64,000 bases of DNA from Thalassotalea psychrophila (GCF_031583595.1 NZ_CP134145.1:4340001-4404000), one strand, 5' to 3'; counted from the stretch's first letter, positions 29,098 to 38,464 are shown. Numbers and translations: made by a program. The notes: a model not told the origin generated them from the letters alone.

Positions 29098-31305
29098 ATG
29101 GATAACCTTAAAGTACGTCTTGAAAATTGTTACGGTATTTCTTCATTTAATGAAATTTTTGATTTATCGAATAACCGAGGAAAAGCTAAAGCTTACTCAA
29201 TTTATGCCCCAAACGGACTGATGAAAACATCGTTTTCTAGAACTTTTGATGCATTATCAAAAGGTGATCAACCTAAAGAAGAACGTTTTAATCGACAACC
29301 AACTTGTGTTATTGAAGCTGATAATGTCGAAATTCAGAAAGAACAAATATACGTTCTTAAATCTGAAATAGAAATCAGTTCTGACAATGATGCTGTAACG
29401 AACATTCTTATTAATCAGGAAAGTAAATCTAGATATGATTCATTGATCTCTAATATTAATAAGTTGAAATCAAAGCTTCAAACTACACTTCAGAAAAAGT
29501 CCAAATTTAAAAAAGATGATGTCGAAAATAAACTTATAAATGACTTTCAAACAAATGATTTTGTAAGGGCAATAGAGTTAGCAAAAGAAGTTGTTGTTGG
29601 TGATGATTTAGGTAGCTTTATTTATAATGAAATATTCGATCCTAAAGCTATTTCTATTTTAGAAAGCCCTGAATTCTTATCAAAATCCAATGAATTTAAT
29701 CAACGATATCAAGATCTTTTTAATCAAACAGGTACTATATACAGCCGCGGAATTTTTAACCCTACAAAAGCAGACACTTCTTTTAGTACCTTAAACAAGC
29801 AAGGATACTTTGCTGGTGGACATAAAGTTCATTTACAAGGTGATGATTCTTCGATTAATTACGAAGAACTACAAGAAAAAATGAGAGTTGTGCACGAATC
29901 AATTGACAGCGACGCTGAGCTTAAAAAGTTAAGGGGAAACTTAGCTAAAAATGCACAAACTCAAGCATTGATTTCACTCTTGGAGAATATTTCTGCCACA
30001 GAAGTTGATTTACTTTTACATAATGTTAAACCTGAAAACCAAGCAGAATTCAAGCGGAGTTTATGGGCTTTTTATATTCAAAATAGTCCAGATACTGACG
30101 TATTTATAGAAGCTTTCTCAGCCAATCAGGCTGAATTACGACAAATTGAATTAGCAGCTGCAACAGAAGCTCCGAACTGGTCTACAGCTATAGAACTTTT
30201 TAATAATCGTTTTATCGATATGCCATTCACTTTGTCATTATTTAATCAGGTTGATGCCGCATTAGGAAAAGATAAAGCAAAATTAAAGTTTACGTTTAAA
30301 GATGGTAATGATCATATAGATTGTACTAGAAGTGAAATTAAGTCTCTAAGTCAAGGTGAAAGACGCGCACTCTATCTTCTTAATTTTATCTTTGAAGTCG
30401 AAGATAGAAAAAGCAAATCAGCGGAAACCCTTTTTATTATTGACGACGTTGCGGACTCTTTCGACTACAAGAATAAGCATGCAATTGTTCAATATCTTGA
30501 GGATATATCAAAAGTAGAGCATTTTTCACAATTAATTTTGACTCACAATTTTGATTTCTTTAGGACTTTATCTAATAGTTTTGTACGCTATGAAAGATGT
30601 CTAATGGCTAGTAGAACAGCTGATGGCATAAAACTGTCAAAAGCAGAAGGCATAAAAAATTACTTTATTGGTAAGTGGAAAGAGCATATAACAAGCAGTG
30701 ACTTCATTTTGTGTGCAACTGTACCTTTTACAAGAAACCTACTTGAGTACATAAAAGGTGAAGATGATCCAGACTACTTGAAGCTCACTAGTCTGCTGCA
30801 CTGGAAAGAAGATACAGCCCAAATTACAATTGGGGACTATTACGAAATTTATAATCGCTTATTTGGTACCAACTACCCGACTACCAATACAAACTCATTT
30901 AAAGAATTACTATTTGTTAAAGCTAACGAGATCAAGAATAGAGCTAATCATGAAGGACTAAACTTAGAGGATAAAGTCCTTTTATCAATTGCCATTAGAA
31001 TGAGATCTGAAATTTTCCTTATCGAAGAAATGCGTAAAATAAAAGAAAACGATACTTATTGGTGTCAATCAATGAATCAATTTGGCGCATTAATAAAATT
31101 ATACGTAAAAGAATTGCCAGATAGCAATGCTATCAAAACCCTTGAGAAAGTTAGCATTACCGTTAGCTCTAATATTCACCTTAACTCTTTTATGTATGAA
31201 CCAATATTAGATTTAACTATTGAACATCTGATCACTTTGTATTCAGAAATTTTAGAGTTAGAGTCTACTGTGCCTGCTCCTCAAGAAAGTGAGCCTGCAC
31301 TATAA
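29098..31305 (+). CDS. PrrC/AAA_13-like ABC-type ATPase, candidate antiphage effector
   Basis: A 735-residue P-loop protein. A Walker A-like segment IYAPNGLMKTSFSRTF lies at residues 35-50 (its glycine pattern is unusual). After a long middle region comes the ABC signature LSQGERRA at 417, Walker B LFIIDDVADSFD with Asp449, and the H-loop LILTHNFDFF. The split head with an insert and the C-terminal extension resemble the AAA_13 group that includes the PrrC and RloC anticodon nucleases. The C-terminal part has NRANH at 614-618, close to the RxxxxH-type site of HEPN RNases but not a clean match. It is the only gene in its cassette, between attC 2 and attC 3. An infection-triggered RNase is plausible; the nuclease part is unproven. 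Confidence 0.75.
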   Translation: MDNLKVRLENCYGISSFNEIFDLSNNRGKAKAYSIYAPNGLMKTSFSRTFDALSKGDQPKEERFNRQPTCVIEADNVEIQKEQIYVLKSEIEISSDNDAVTNILINQESKSRYDSLISNINKLKSKLQTTLQKKSKFKKDDVENKLINDFQTNDFVRAIELAKEVVVGDDLGSFIYNEIFDPKAISILESPEFLSKSNEFNQRYQDLFNQTGTIYSRGIFNPTKADTSFSTLNKQGYFAGGHKVHLQGDDSSINYEELQEKMRVVHESIDSDAELKKLRGNLAKNAQTQALISLLENISATEVDLLLHNVKPENQAEFKRSLWAFYIQNSPDTDVFIEAFSANQAELRQIELAAATEAPNWSTAIELFNNRFIDMPFTLSLFNQVDAALGKDKAKLKFTFKDGNDHIDCTRSEIKSLSQGERRALYLLNFIFEVEDRKSKSAETLFIIDDVADSFDYKNKHAIVQYLEDISKVEHFSQLILTHNFDFFRTLSNSFVRYERCLMASRTADGIKLSKAEGIKNYFIGKWKEHITSSDFILCATVPFTRNLLEYIKGEDDPDYLKLTSLLHWKEDTAQITIGDYYEIYNRLFGTNYPTTNTNSFKELLFVKANEIKNRANHEGLNLEDKVLLSIAIRMRSEIFLIEEMRKIKENDTYWCQSMNQFGALIKLYVKELPDSNAIKTLEKVSITVSSNIHLNSFMYEPILDLTIEHLITLYSEILELESTVPAPQESEPAL

Positions 31306-31398
31306 CAAGTCATTTCAGCAGGACAAATAACAGTTGGCTTTGCTCCTGCGTCGCTTATTTTAACCAACTATTATTTGCCTCTTAGTGAGGCGTTATAA
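31303..31398 (+). repeat. attC site 3 (integron recombination site)
   Basis: TAACAAG begins inside the ATPase stop codon (TATAACAAG), and the site ends GAGGCGTTATAAAG. Inner arms CAGTTGG and CCAACTA pair. It is clearly related to attC 2 but not identical, as in chromosomal cassette clusters. Confidence 0.8.
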
Positions 31399-31407
31399 AG
31401 GGATTTT

Positions 31408-32052
31408 ATGTCGATCACTGCTAGCGAAAATAATCTATTTGACGAGTGGAAAGGAAATAGAGAAGGTTTCGTTTCGGACGGTTTAGTTTCTGAACTAGAT
31501 TATTTAAACTCAAAAATAAAAATATGCGTTGTATTGAAGGAAGTTAACGACCCTGACGGTGGTGGCTGGGATCTAAGAGAATTTCTATCTAATGGGGCAC
31601 GCGCTCAAACTTGGAATAATGTTGTCCGCTGGATAAACAGCATAAGAAATATAGATCGAAATATTCCTTGGGAAGACATTGATAACATCGATGAACAAGA
31701 TAGAAAATCCCAACTTAAATCTATATGCGCTATGAATTTAAAAAAATCACCAGGCACACATACAGCTGATATTGCTTCTCTTAAATCTGTTGCCAATGAA
31801 GATAGTGAGTTTATTAAAAAACAGTTTTCTTTATATGATCCAGACATCACTATTTGTGGTGGTACTGGAGACTTGTTCAAAAGTGTTGCAGGATTAGATG
31901 AATATAAATGGAATAGAACTATACGGGGTATTTGGTGGTATGAAAGAGCACCTTGTAAATATGTTGTAGCATACTGTCATCCAGAAGCTAGAGTAGACAA
32001 TCCATTAATTGTATACGGTTTGATTGATGCAATTCGTGAAATTTACTCATAA
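31408..32052 (+). CDS. cassette protein, possibly uracil-DNA-glycosylase-like fold
   Basis: A 214-residue protein that starts 10 bases after attC 3. The segments VLKEVNDPDGGGWDLREF (residues 41-58), DITICGGTGDLF (near 150) and YCHPEAR (near 190) look like the three conserved blocks of a UDG-like alpha/beta fold: a catalytic loop, a strand followed by GG, and a terminal HP motif. I am not sure of this, and the usual catalytic residues are not obvious. It is the third cassette gene and is well separated from the ATPase by an attC, so its function need not be linked to its neighbours. Confidence 0.6.
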   Translation: MSITASENNLFDEWKGNREGFVSDGLVSELDYLNSKIKICVVLKEVNDPDGGGWDLREFLSNGARAQTWNNVVRWINSIRNIDRNIPWEDIDNIDEQDRKSQLKSICAMNLKKSPGTHTADIASLKSVANEDSEFIKKQFSLYDPDITICGGTGDLFKSVAGLDEYKWNRTIRGIWWYERAPCKYVVAYCHPEARVDNPLIVYGLIDAIREIYS

Positions 32053-32062
32053 CAAGTGACTA
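32050..32062 (+). repeat. possible truncated attC at the end of the cassette cluster
   Basis: TAACAAGTGA starts in the stop codon of the preceding gene exactly as in attC 3, but the rest of an attC does not follow. The array seems to be cut off here. Confidence 0.35.
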
Positions 32063-32360
32063 TGGTGTTATCAATACAAAAACTAATCCGAAATTACTTT
32101 TTCTAGCTAAATCCTAATGTCTCTTGTGTGGCAGCAGGAGAAATGAGAAGTATATATACCAATCAATAACAGCTTTAAGGATGGTTCTACGCAGCCTAGG
32201 TTATATATTGCCGAGTAGTTCACTTATAAATATCAATGCGCCAGATGTCTCTTCACCTACCTCTAGTTTTAACCCGCAACCTTGTTTTTGGATATGTTTT
32301 ACCTAAAACGGCGGAAAGTCTCACCGCTGCGATACGGGAGCTGTCAAATGATACATAAGT

Positions 32361-32475
32361 CAACAAAAAGGGGATTATAGAGCTAAGTTATCTATTGAGC
32401 GTTTAAAATATCACAAAAAGGGCATTATAGGGCTAAGTTATCTATAGAGTGTATAAAACATCACAAAAAGGGGAT
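32361..32475 (+). repeat. 50-bp tandem repeat, 2.3 copies, with attC-like core
   Basis: Units begin ACAAAAAGGG(G/C)ATTATAG at 32362, 32412 and 32462, with an exact 50-base period; the third copy stops after about 15 bases. The block GGCATTATAGGGCTAAGT resembles the attC 2 end GGCGTTATAGGGCTAGGT, so the repeat may come from cassette junctions. The rest of the 32053-32868 gap, including a 60-codon ORF at 32124, shows no convincing gene. Confidence 0.7.
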
Positions 32476-32868
32476 TACTTTTCAGTAAAAACATTGGTTC
32501 TCATTCGTCTCTTAAATGCCATAAGCGGAAGTTGGGTTGTCACCTATTAATATCAACTAAAGCCACAATATAGTCTTTATAAGACTGCTTTTTCATATCA
32601 AGATAAAGTCTTCTTCACACCGCATTCCTGACCTAAATCACACTAAATTAAGCAATACTTATTGCTAATATTTATTTCAAAGTTTGCGAAAGAGGGTAAA
32701 AGCACTTTTTCAAATTAATAGTTAGATAGTACCTATTTGGTATCCCAATATAGATATTTGTTTGAATATATTATCCGTACACCTATATTTTAAATATTGT
32801 TATCGGTAGGCTAACAATAAAAAAGTGGGTAAATAATAGTACCCACTTGGACTAAATACTAAAGTGAA

Positions 32869-33777
32869 TTATTTATAAAAGACTCGATAAAGCTCTTTTT
32901 TTGATTTACGAGTTGTTAACACTACCTCTTTAATATCACCTGTCACCCTATTTCCACTACACCCCTTAAACTCAAAAACATAAGATATATTTATATAAGG
33001 CGTACTAAGATCGGGATACTCTCCAAAAGAATCTAAGAAATTAAATTTGGTCGTATCTAAATAAAACGTCCCTTCTTTTTGAACAATTGGTGAATCATCC
33101 CTTTCGTACCACTTCTTTGTATGAAGGGTAACTCCAAACATGGGCATTTTACGATTTGGCACGGGATCCGAGAACAGTCCTGTACGCATTTTATAATTTG
33201 GCAGAACGACATTGTTAATTACATATGTTCCATGAACATTCTGATTAGCATTACCATAGTTTTTGAAAAGAGCTGTAACTCTTGAACCCACTCCAGGACC
33301 AAATTTATAAGCTCCTCTTGGGAGAGGAAAATCATACGCTCTAGTTAAGTAATCACGATTATTAAATAACACCTTCTCAGGCACCGCTGAGGCGTAAGTT
33401 GAATATTTGCCCTTTGAAAGACCTTTGCCATAAAACTTTAAATATTGTGTACTTTCATCAAATGTAAAAAATGCTGCGGGGTGAGAAATAAAAAACCGTT
33501 TACCTATTAATTCAGACTTCAATTCTTTACGCTTTTGCTGCCAAGCATTCCATGATTTTTCTTTTTCCTCTTTACGAATAGCAGGAGATTTTTTCGGATC
33601 GTTCCCTGTGTAATAGGTTGCATTTTCATAAGTGAAAACCTCACAATAGGCAACTTTAGCGTTATATATATCAATGTCACTTGGCTCAGAAACACTCACC
33701 CCACCAGATGTCATTGTACTCGCGCAACCGTAAAGCATCGACACTAAACAAGCCGACACTATAGACTGATACTTCAT
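32869..33777 (-). CDS. hypothetical lipoprotein
   Basis: A 302-residue protein with a lipoprotein signal peptide: a basic start, a hydrophobic core, and the lipobox MLYGC at residues 14-18. The mature part is rich in beta strands and Tyr/Lys/Asp, and I recognise no named domain. One Cys near the C-terminus (FKGCSGN) might pair with Cys49. The gene stands alone between long AT-rich gaps in the accessory region. It should be anchored in the outer or inner membrane; position +2 is Ala, so outer membrane sorting is expected. Confidence 0.7.
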   Translation of the reverse strand: MKYQSIVSACLVSMLYGCASTMTSGGVSVSEPSDIDIYNAKVAYCEVFTYENATYYTGNDPKKSPAIRKEEKEKSWNAWQQKRKELKSELIGKRFFISHPAAFFTFDESTQYLKFYGKGLSKGKYSTYASAVPEKVLFNNRDYLTRAYDFPLPRGAYKFGPGVGSRVTALFKNYGNANQNVHGTYVINNVVLPNYKMRTGLFSDPVPNRKMPMFGVTLHTKKWYERDDSPIVQKEGTFYLDTTKFNFLDSFGEYPDLSTPYINISYVFEFKGCSGNRVTGDIKEVVLTTRKSKKELYRVFYK

Positions 33778-34517
33778 GTAAATATCCTTAATTTTAAATT
33801 AACAAAAACAAGAACAAATATCTGCCAAAAATGTGAATTATACATTCTCAAAATCAACCGACACTATTAAATTACTAATAAAAATCACACTGAACAAATT
33901 GAATCAACCATTTGAAACAACGTGTCAAATTTATATCTGTAGTTTATATAGCCTGCCTGACGTTCAAACATTTTTTGCTCGATTAAGTCCATCTAACAGG
34001 TTTGTTAGCGGACAATATACACTCTGACAAACCAATATCAATTCTCAAAGCAAGGCGTGTTAAATAATTGATAAATAATTAATAATTAATAATTAATTAT
34101 TGATAAATAATTAATTATTGATAAATAAATAAATAATTATTGATGCGACTGGATTGAAATTACGAATGTTCTATATAGTGACGTATACATTTATTGAATA
34201 ACACTTGTTTATTACATATCAGCGAACCTTTCAATTTAGGGAATTTTCAAATACTCTATTTTTAAATAACTGACTAACAAAATGTGTAAAAGTAGAGGTT
34301 AAAGGTATTTTGAATATCTTTTGGTTTTATATAAATCAAATCAACAAAGGTCGCCTATTCGCTCATCGGAGCCGTTCGTTTTCAATAACTTACGCTAAAT
34401 GCCGCAACCGTGCAAATTGTGCCTTTTCCTTCCTCTCATACCCTCTACTTTAATAACAGAACATTTGTACTATAATTTCCAAAGACACAAAGCGTCCTCT
34501 AGTTTAAGGCTTTAATT
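33778..34517. other. gene-free AT-rich gap
   Basis: The gap holds a promoter zone for the lipoprotein, an AT-rich repeat at 34059-34143, and a leader for the SnoaL-like gene. A 64-codon ORF at 33833 has no recognisable content and lies over the lipoprotein promoter, so I do not call it. Confidence 0.5.
34059..34143. repeat. low-complexity AT tandem repeat
   Basis: Variants of the unit AATTATTGATAAAT (13-15 bases) recur about five times. It has no coding sense and could be strongly bent or easily melted DNA. Confidence 0.75.
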
Positions 34518-34973
34518 ATGAATTTAGAAACAAAAATTAAAACGATTATTGTAGCGATAATATATCTTTCTATTGTACCTATGGCTTTTGCGCAATCTTC
34601 TGAAGAAAAACATAATCTGAAGGTTTATAAACAATGGACTGATTTGTGGAACGAGGGACATTACGATTTAATGCCCCAAATTGTAGCTGCAACTTATATA
34701 AGGCATGAACCTAAAGGCAATAGAACAGTTACAAGGGGAGAATATTTACAAGAAATTAAAAATTACCGTGAAAAACTTAATATGAGATTTGTTAATCTTA
34801 AAATATCTGCCGATAAAGACCTGATTTGGGCTTTATGGACTGTTTCGACTACTGACCCAAAAACAGGTGAGAAAAATCAGGGCCGAGGCGTACAGCTTTA
34901 TCGTCTCAAAGAAGGGAAGCTGGTAGAAACATGGTGGATGGGCACAATAGACCAAGGCGCGTGGCCTCTATAG
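34518..34973 (+). CDS. exported SnoaL/NTF2-like protein
   Basis: A 151-residue protein with a cleavable signal peptide (hydrophobic stretch, then AFAQSS near residue 26). The mature part shows the cone-shaped SnoaL-like fold pattern: an N-terminal helix with WTDLWNEGHYDLMPQIV, then strands with YIRHEP, WALWTVSTT and the terminal LVETWWMGTIDQG. Similar proteins bind or cyclise small hydrophobic molecules, and here the location is periplasmic. Substrate unknown. It is probably followed on the same transcript by the small membrane protein 42 bases downstream. Confidence 0.75.
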   Translation: MNLETKIKTIIVAIIYLSIVPMAFAQSSEEKHNLKVYKQWTDLWNEGHYDLMPQIVAATYIRHEPKGNRTVTRGEYLQEIKNYREKLNMRFVNLKISADKDLIWALWTVSTTDPKTGEKNQGRGVQLYRLKEGKLVETWWMGTIDQGAWPL

Positions 34974-35015
34974 AGTTAGCTTTTACTGTTATCGAAATAT
35001 ATTGGAAGGTGATTC

Positions 35016-35396
35016 ATGACCAATGCTGAAACGCTCGAACTCATTGCGTTATACGCTAATAACGCATTAACAAGCTTTACCATTTATATCTCATTTACAT
35101 TCGGTTTCTTAATTACCGCATTCATTGTTGGAGCTAAACTTACACACTATCAAGTATTTGTGGTCTGCGCCTTGTATGTAATTTCTGTGGGAAGTATGGC
35201 AATCTCTTTAATTGTAAATATGCAAGTTTGGGTGGCTATCAAAGAAAGCCACGCTACGATTATAGACGAACTCCCGCTCGCCAATGGGACTTTTTGGATT
35301 ACCTATATGTGTATTGTTTTGATGGGGGGTATTTTAGTAAGCCTGTATTTCTTGTGGGACATAAGGCAAGGCCACAAGCTTAACTCTTTTAAGTAA
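35016..35396 (+). CDS. small integral membrane protein, hypothetical
   Basis: A 126-residue protein with three predicted transmembrane segments, at about residues 18-40, 47-68 and 90-113, and a short polar C-tail. No family is recognised. AAGGTG lies before the ATG. It follows the SnoaL-like gene closely and may be cotranscribed. Confidence 0.65.
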   Translation: MTNAETLELIALYANNALTSFTIYISFTFGFLITAFIVGAKLTHYQVFVVCALYVISVGSMAISLIVNMQVWVAIKESHATIIDELPLANGTFWITYMCIVLMGGILVSLYFLWDIRQGHKLNSFK

Positions 35397-35587
35397 GTAC
35401 AACACCTGAGATGAGTTAAAGTAATTTAATTTGCATTCACCGATTGAAATCACAGCTCAAAGCAGTCGGTAGCGACAACTAAAAACTTGTGTTTTTACAA
35501 TAACATCATGTATTGTATTTGTACAAATAAACAATAATTGCGACGGTCGCATAAGAGCGAATAGCGGAAGTAAAATTAAAGATTAAT

Positions 35588-36091
35588 ATGGATATAATAA
35601 GAACAATCTCCAAACTCCCAATGTTTAAACAAGCATTTCAAATTAAAGTATCTCCTCACGAATTAACGGGTGAAAATTTAATCACTCGAAAAGTGTTATC
35701 AATTAGACGCAGTTCTAGCCACCCGAGAAGCTTAACTGGTGATTTCTTTGAGCTTGAGCGGGATATTAAAAAGGTAATGCAACAATTAACGGTAAGGAGA
35801 TGGGTAAAAGCAAACGTATTAATTTGCCTCGAAGGCCTAGACGAGGGGGGTTATACTAACGTTGAAAAGAGAGCGTTTAAGGAAGCCGTTATGGGGGCTG
35901 GAGCTATGGATGTTTATTTAGCTGAGAAGGCAATCGACTTCACTACTGCTTATGATGTCCTTGTCAAAGGAAAGACTATTGAGGAAAAAAAAGATAAAGA
36001 GCCCTTTAGAATAACTCGCATTGAACTGCTAATCATAATTTCAATTTTAGGGATAGTATTAAGTTACCTAAAAGGATTTGGCGTCATTTAA
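35588..36091 (+). CDS. membrane-tethered MreB-like fragment protein
   Basis: A 167-residue protein. Residues about 45-120 look like a slice of MreB: RSLTGDFFELERDIKKVMQQL aligns with the MreB stretch before subdomain IB, VLICLEG with its VLVCVP strand, and NVEKRAFKEAVMGAGAMDVYLAEK with VERRAxxEAxxxAGAxxVYLIEE. The N-terminal phosphate-binding loop and the whole second half of the actin fold are absent, so it should not bind ATP or polymerise normally. The C-terminus is a single transmembrane helix (LLIIISILGIVLSYL). It may dock onto MreB or its partners at the membrane; that is inference. Confidence 0.6.
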   Translation: MDIIRTISKLPMFKQAFQIKVSPHELTGENLITRKVLSIRRSSSHPRSLTGDFFELERDIKKVMQQLTVRRWVKANVLICLEGLDEGGYTNVEKRAFKEAVMGAGAMDVYLAEKAIDFTTAYDVLVKGKTIEEKKDKEPFRITRIELLIIISILGIVLSYLKGFGVI

Positions 36092-36415
36092 AGCCTATAT
36101 TAGAACTTTCTAATAGACCGCTATTGGCACACTTGAGACCGATGGCTGTTTAACGTAATGCGAACAACAGCCGCACAAGCTCTTCTGATTGTAATCATTT
36201 CATTCTCTATAGCTGACGTACGAGCTTCTTCCAATAATGGTAACTACTCCGACTTTGAACATAAATAGTAAAGCAACAGCTTTCATTTTAGCTTGAAGTT
36301 AAAACTCTTTTTAATTGAGGTATCTACCATAAATTATAATTCCTTTACAAGTGTAAATATTAAGCTAACATTTTATTAGCTACAAAACAGGTTTTTATAT
36401 AAGGAAGCTGGAAAC
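36092..36415. other. gene-free gap before the serine hydrolase
   Basis: Only AT-rich sequence is seen, with a leader and AAGGAAG ribosome-binding site for the downstream gene at its end. No repeat or RNA gene was recognised. Confidence 0.5.
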
Positions 36416-37939
36416 ATGGCATTTGATTATAAGAGCTTTAAAAAACAGATAAAATACATACGGGCTTGTGTTTTACTTTTTGGGTTACTAATTCATAACC
36501 CACCTTTTGTCCAAGCATCCGATATTGTTGAAAAAGATATGGTTGATAAAATTGTGTCTTATATTGAATTGGAGATGGGCCGCTCAGAAATACCTGGTTT
36601 AGCGTTAGCTATTGTTAAGGGTGATACAACTATCCACGTACAAGGATTTGGGAAAGCTGACGAGAATGGGCGAAGGGTAACAGGGGATACCTCTTTTATA
36701 TTGGGGTCGACATCAAAATCCTTCACAGCGATGGCAATTTTGCAATTGTTTGATAAAGGGTTAATTGAACTGGACAAGCCTGTGCAAAATTACATTCCTT
36801 GGTTCAGGGTTGGTGATAAGGATAAGTCCTCAGAAATAACATTAAGACATTTACTAAATCAAACCAGCGGTTTTTCCACAGAAACAGGCAGAAAGAAATT
36901 TACAGATGGGGATACATCGCCTGAAGCTTTGGAAAAAGGAATTAGGGAACTTAAGGATGTAAATCTTGTAACTCCTGTTGGGAGCAGTTTTAATTATAGC
37001 AATACAAATTATGACTTGCTTGGTCTTGTCGTTCAGACGGTCTCTGGTATGAGTTATGAAAAATATATTCAAAAGAATATATTTGATCCCCTTGATATGA
37101 CACATAGTTATACAGATAAGGAATCAGCGCGAAATAATGGACTTGCGACGGGATACAATTATTTTATAGGGAAAGCTTTTCCAACCCCTGATATTCCTTA
37201 CCCCAGACGAAAAAAACCTGCTGGTTATCTGATATCCAGTGCAAAAGATATCAGCCACTATATGATTGCCCAACTAAATAGTGGGCGTTACCTTGATAAC
37301 AAACTGCTCTCTGATGCTTCGATGCAACTATACCATACTCCCGAGAAGCAACATTATGCGATGGGATGGCTAAGTCGACAGCTTAATGGAAAAAAGCTTG
37401 TAATGCATAAGGGTTTAGTTGCGAACTATCGTTCGGAAATTATTATGATTCCTGAAGAAGGCTTGGGAGTGGTGGTGCTCATTAACGGGCAAGATTCCGT
37501 ATTTGATGGTACGGTCAGAATGCTGCCAGAGAATGTTTATTTGCTTTTGACAGGCGGAAAAATAAGAGAAAGCAGGGCTGGCACTTTTGATAAAGTTTTT
37601 TATGCAATTACATTAATTTTAGTTTTGCAGCTGATTGGGATACCGCGAACTTTCCTGTTAATTAAACGTTGGAAATCTGGATTGCCTACTCTAAATCGGT
37701 GGAGCTATTTCAGATTTTTAGTCGCCCCACTTGTGATGAGCGTTTTACTTTCGATCGCATTTTTAGTGGTGCTTCCAAAGGCAAATCAAATGACAGTGTC
37801 TGATGTATTATTATTTGCTCCAGACATCTCTTGGGCAGCAATAATATCTGGCACATTGGCCCTAGCTTGGGGAATAATTAGGACCGTATTAGTGGGCAAT
37901 GTTTTGTTTAAGAAATCAACAGAGGAAGCCGAGCAATGA
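36416..37939 (+). CDS. serine hydrolase, class C beta-lactamase/PBP4-like, with C-terminal membrane domain
   Basis: A 507-residue protein. An N-terminal hydrophobic segment (VLLFGLLIH, residues 18-33) directs export. The beta-lactamase-related domain has the nucleophile in S98-T-S-K101 and the second motif Y194-S-N. A third motif, MHKGLVAN, replaces the usual KTG-like triad with HKG as in many family S12 members. After residue 385 come three transmembrane helices, so the catalytic domain faces the periplasm and is held in the membrane. Members are peptidases, esterases or lactamases; this one is not a proven antibiotic-resistance enzyme. AAGGAAG precedes the ATG. Confidence 0.85.
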   Translation: MAFDYKSFKKQIKYIRACVLLFGLLIHNPPFVQASDIVEKDMVDKIVSYIELEMGRSEIPGLALAIVKGDTTIHVQGFGKADENGRRVTGDTSFILGSTSKSFTAMAILQLFDKGLIELDKPVQNYIPWFRVGDKDKSSEITLRHLLNQTSGFSTETGRKKFTDGDTSPEALEKGIRELKDVNLVTPVGSSFNYSNTNYDLLGLVVQTVSGMSYEKYIQKNIFDPLDMTHSYTDKESARNNGLATGYNYFIGKAFPTPDIPYPRRKKPAGYLISSAKDISHYMIAQLNSGRYLDNKLLSDASMQLYHTPEKQHYAMGWLSRQLNGKKLVMHKGLVANYRSEIIMIPEEGLGVVVLINGQDSVFDGTVRMLPENVYLLLTGGKIRESRAGTFDKVFYAITLILVLQLIGIPRTFLLIKRWKSGLPTLNRWSYFRFLVAPLVMSVLLSIAFLVVLPKANQMTVSDVLLFAPDISWAAIISGTLALAWGIIRTVLVGNVLFKKSTEEAEQ

Positions 37940-38110
37940 AGTGGGTTAATAAATGGAGATGGGTAACCTGATTCAGGAAGGGACAAAACCACGGGCAAGC
38001 TTTTAATCCTACAGCTTACACCTGCTACGCATTCCAATACAAATTTCTCTGCCTCTTAAGGTAAAAAGGCACCGAAAATAATCCGCAAGTCGAATGACCG
38101 CAGTTGGCAC

Positions 38111-38138
38111 AAACCAGACCCTTTGAGGTCTGGTTTTT
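38111..38138 (+). terminator. Rho-independent terminator
   Basis: AAACCAGACC-CTTTGA-GGTCTGGTTT is a 10-bp stem followed by a T run. It may serve the serine hydrolase transcript 170 bases upstream. Confidence 0.8.
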
Positions 38139-38464
38139 CATTTCTGAAACCGTCCGCAATGTGGCAACAAAAGAATTTGCGATCTCAAGTTTAAGGTCTT
38201 CTTTGTGACACTTGAGGTCGAATATTCGACGAATTATTGCCAAGTATAATTTTTTCGCTACTTCGTAGTAAACCGTCCGTTTCTGTGGCATTACAACGCA
38301 AAGAAGCCTGTTGAATCACTCGACCCAGACTAATGACACCAACTGCCACGAGCGGTCGCTTTTCACCTATCTTTCACCTGTTTTTAGTGAAGTCACAAAA
38401 ATTAGGTGAATCATGGCTGATTTTGCCACTAAGCGGAAGGTTTTGGGCTTTCCGACGCCTAAAA

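Noticed and set aside
32124..32306. 60-codon ORF after the cassette cluster
   Set aside because: No start signal or similarity; it lies in repeat-rich, gene-free sequence.
33833..34027. 64-codon ORF upstream of the lipoprotein gene
   Set aside because: No ribosome-binding site, low-complexity content and position over a promoter.
36416..37939. Antibiotic-resistance beta-lactamase
   Set aside because: The third active-site motif is HKG and there is a membrane domain; this is the broader S12 serine hydrolase family.
38025..38291. 88-codon minus-strand ORF with a CxxC-like segment
   Set aside because: It runs through a perfect terminator hairpin, and its start and middle repeat because of a direct DNA repeat; no family resemblance.
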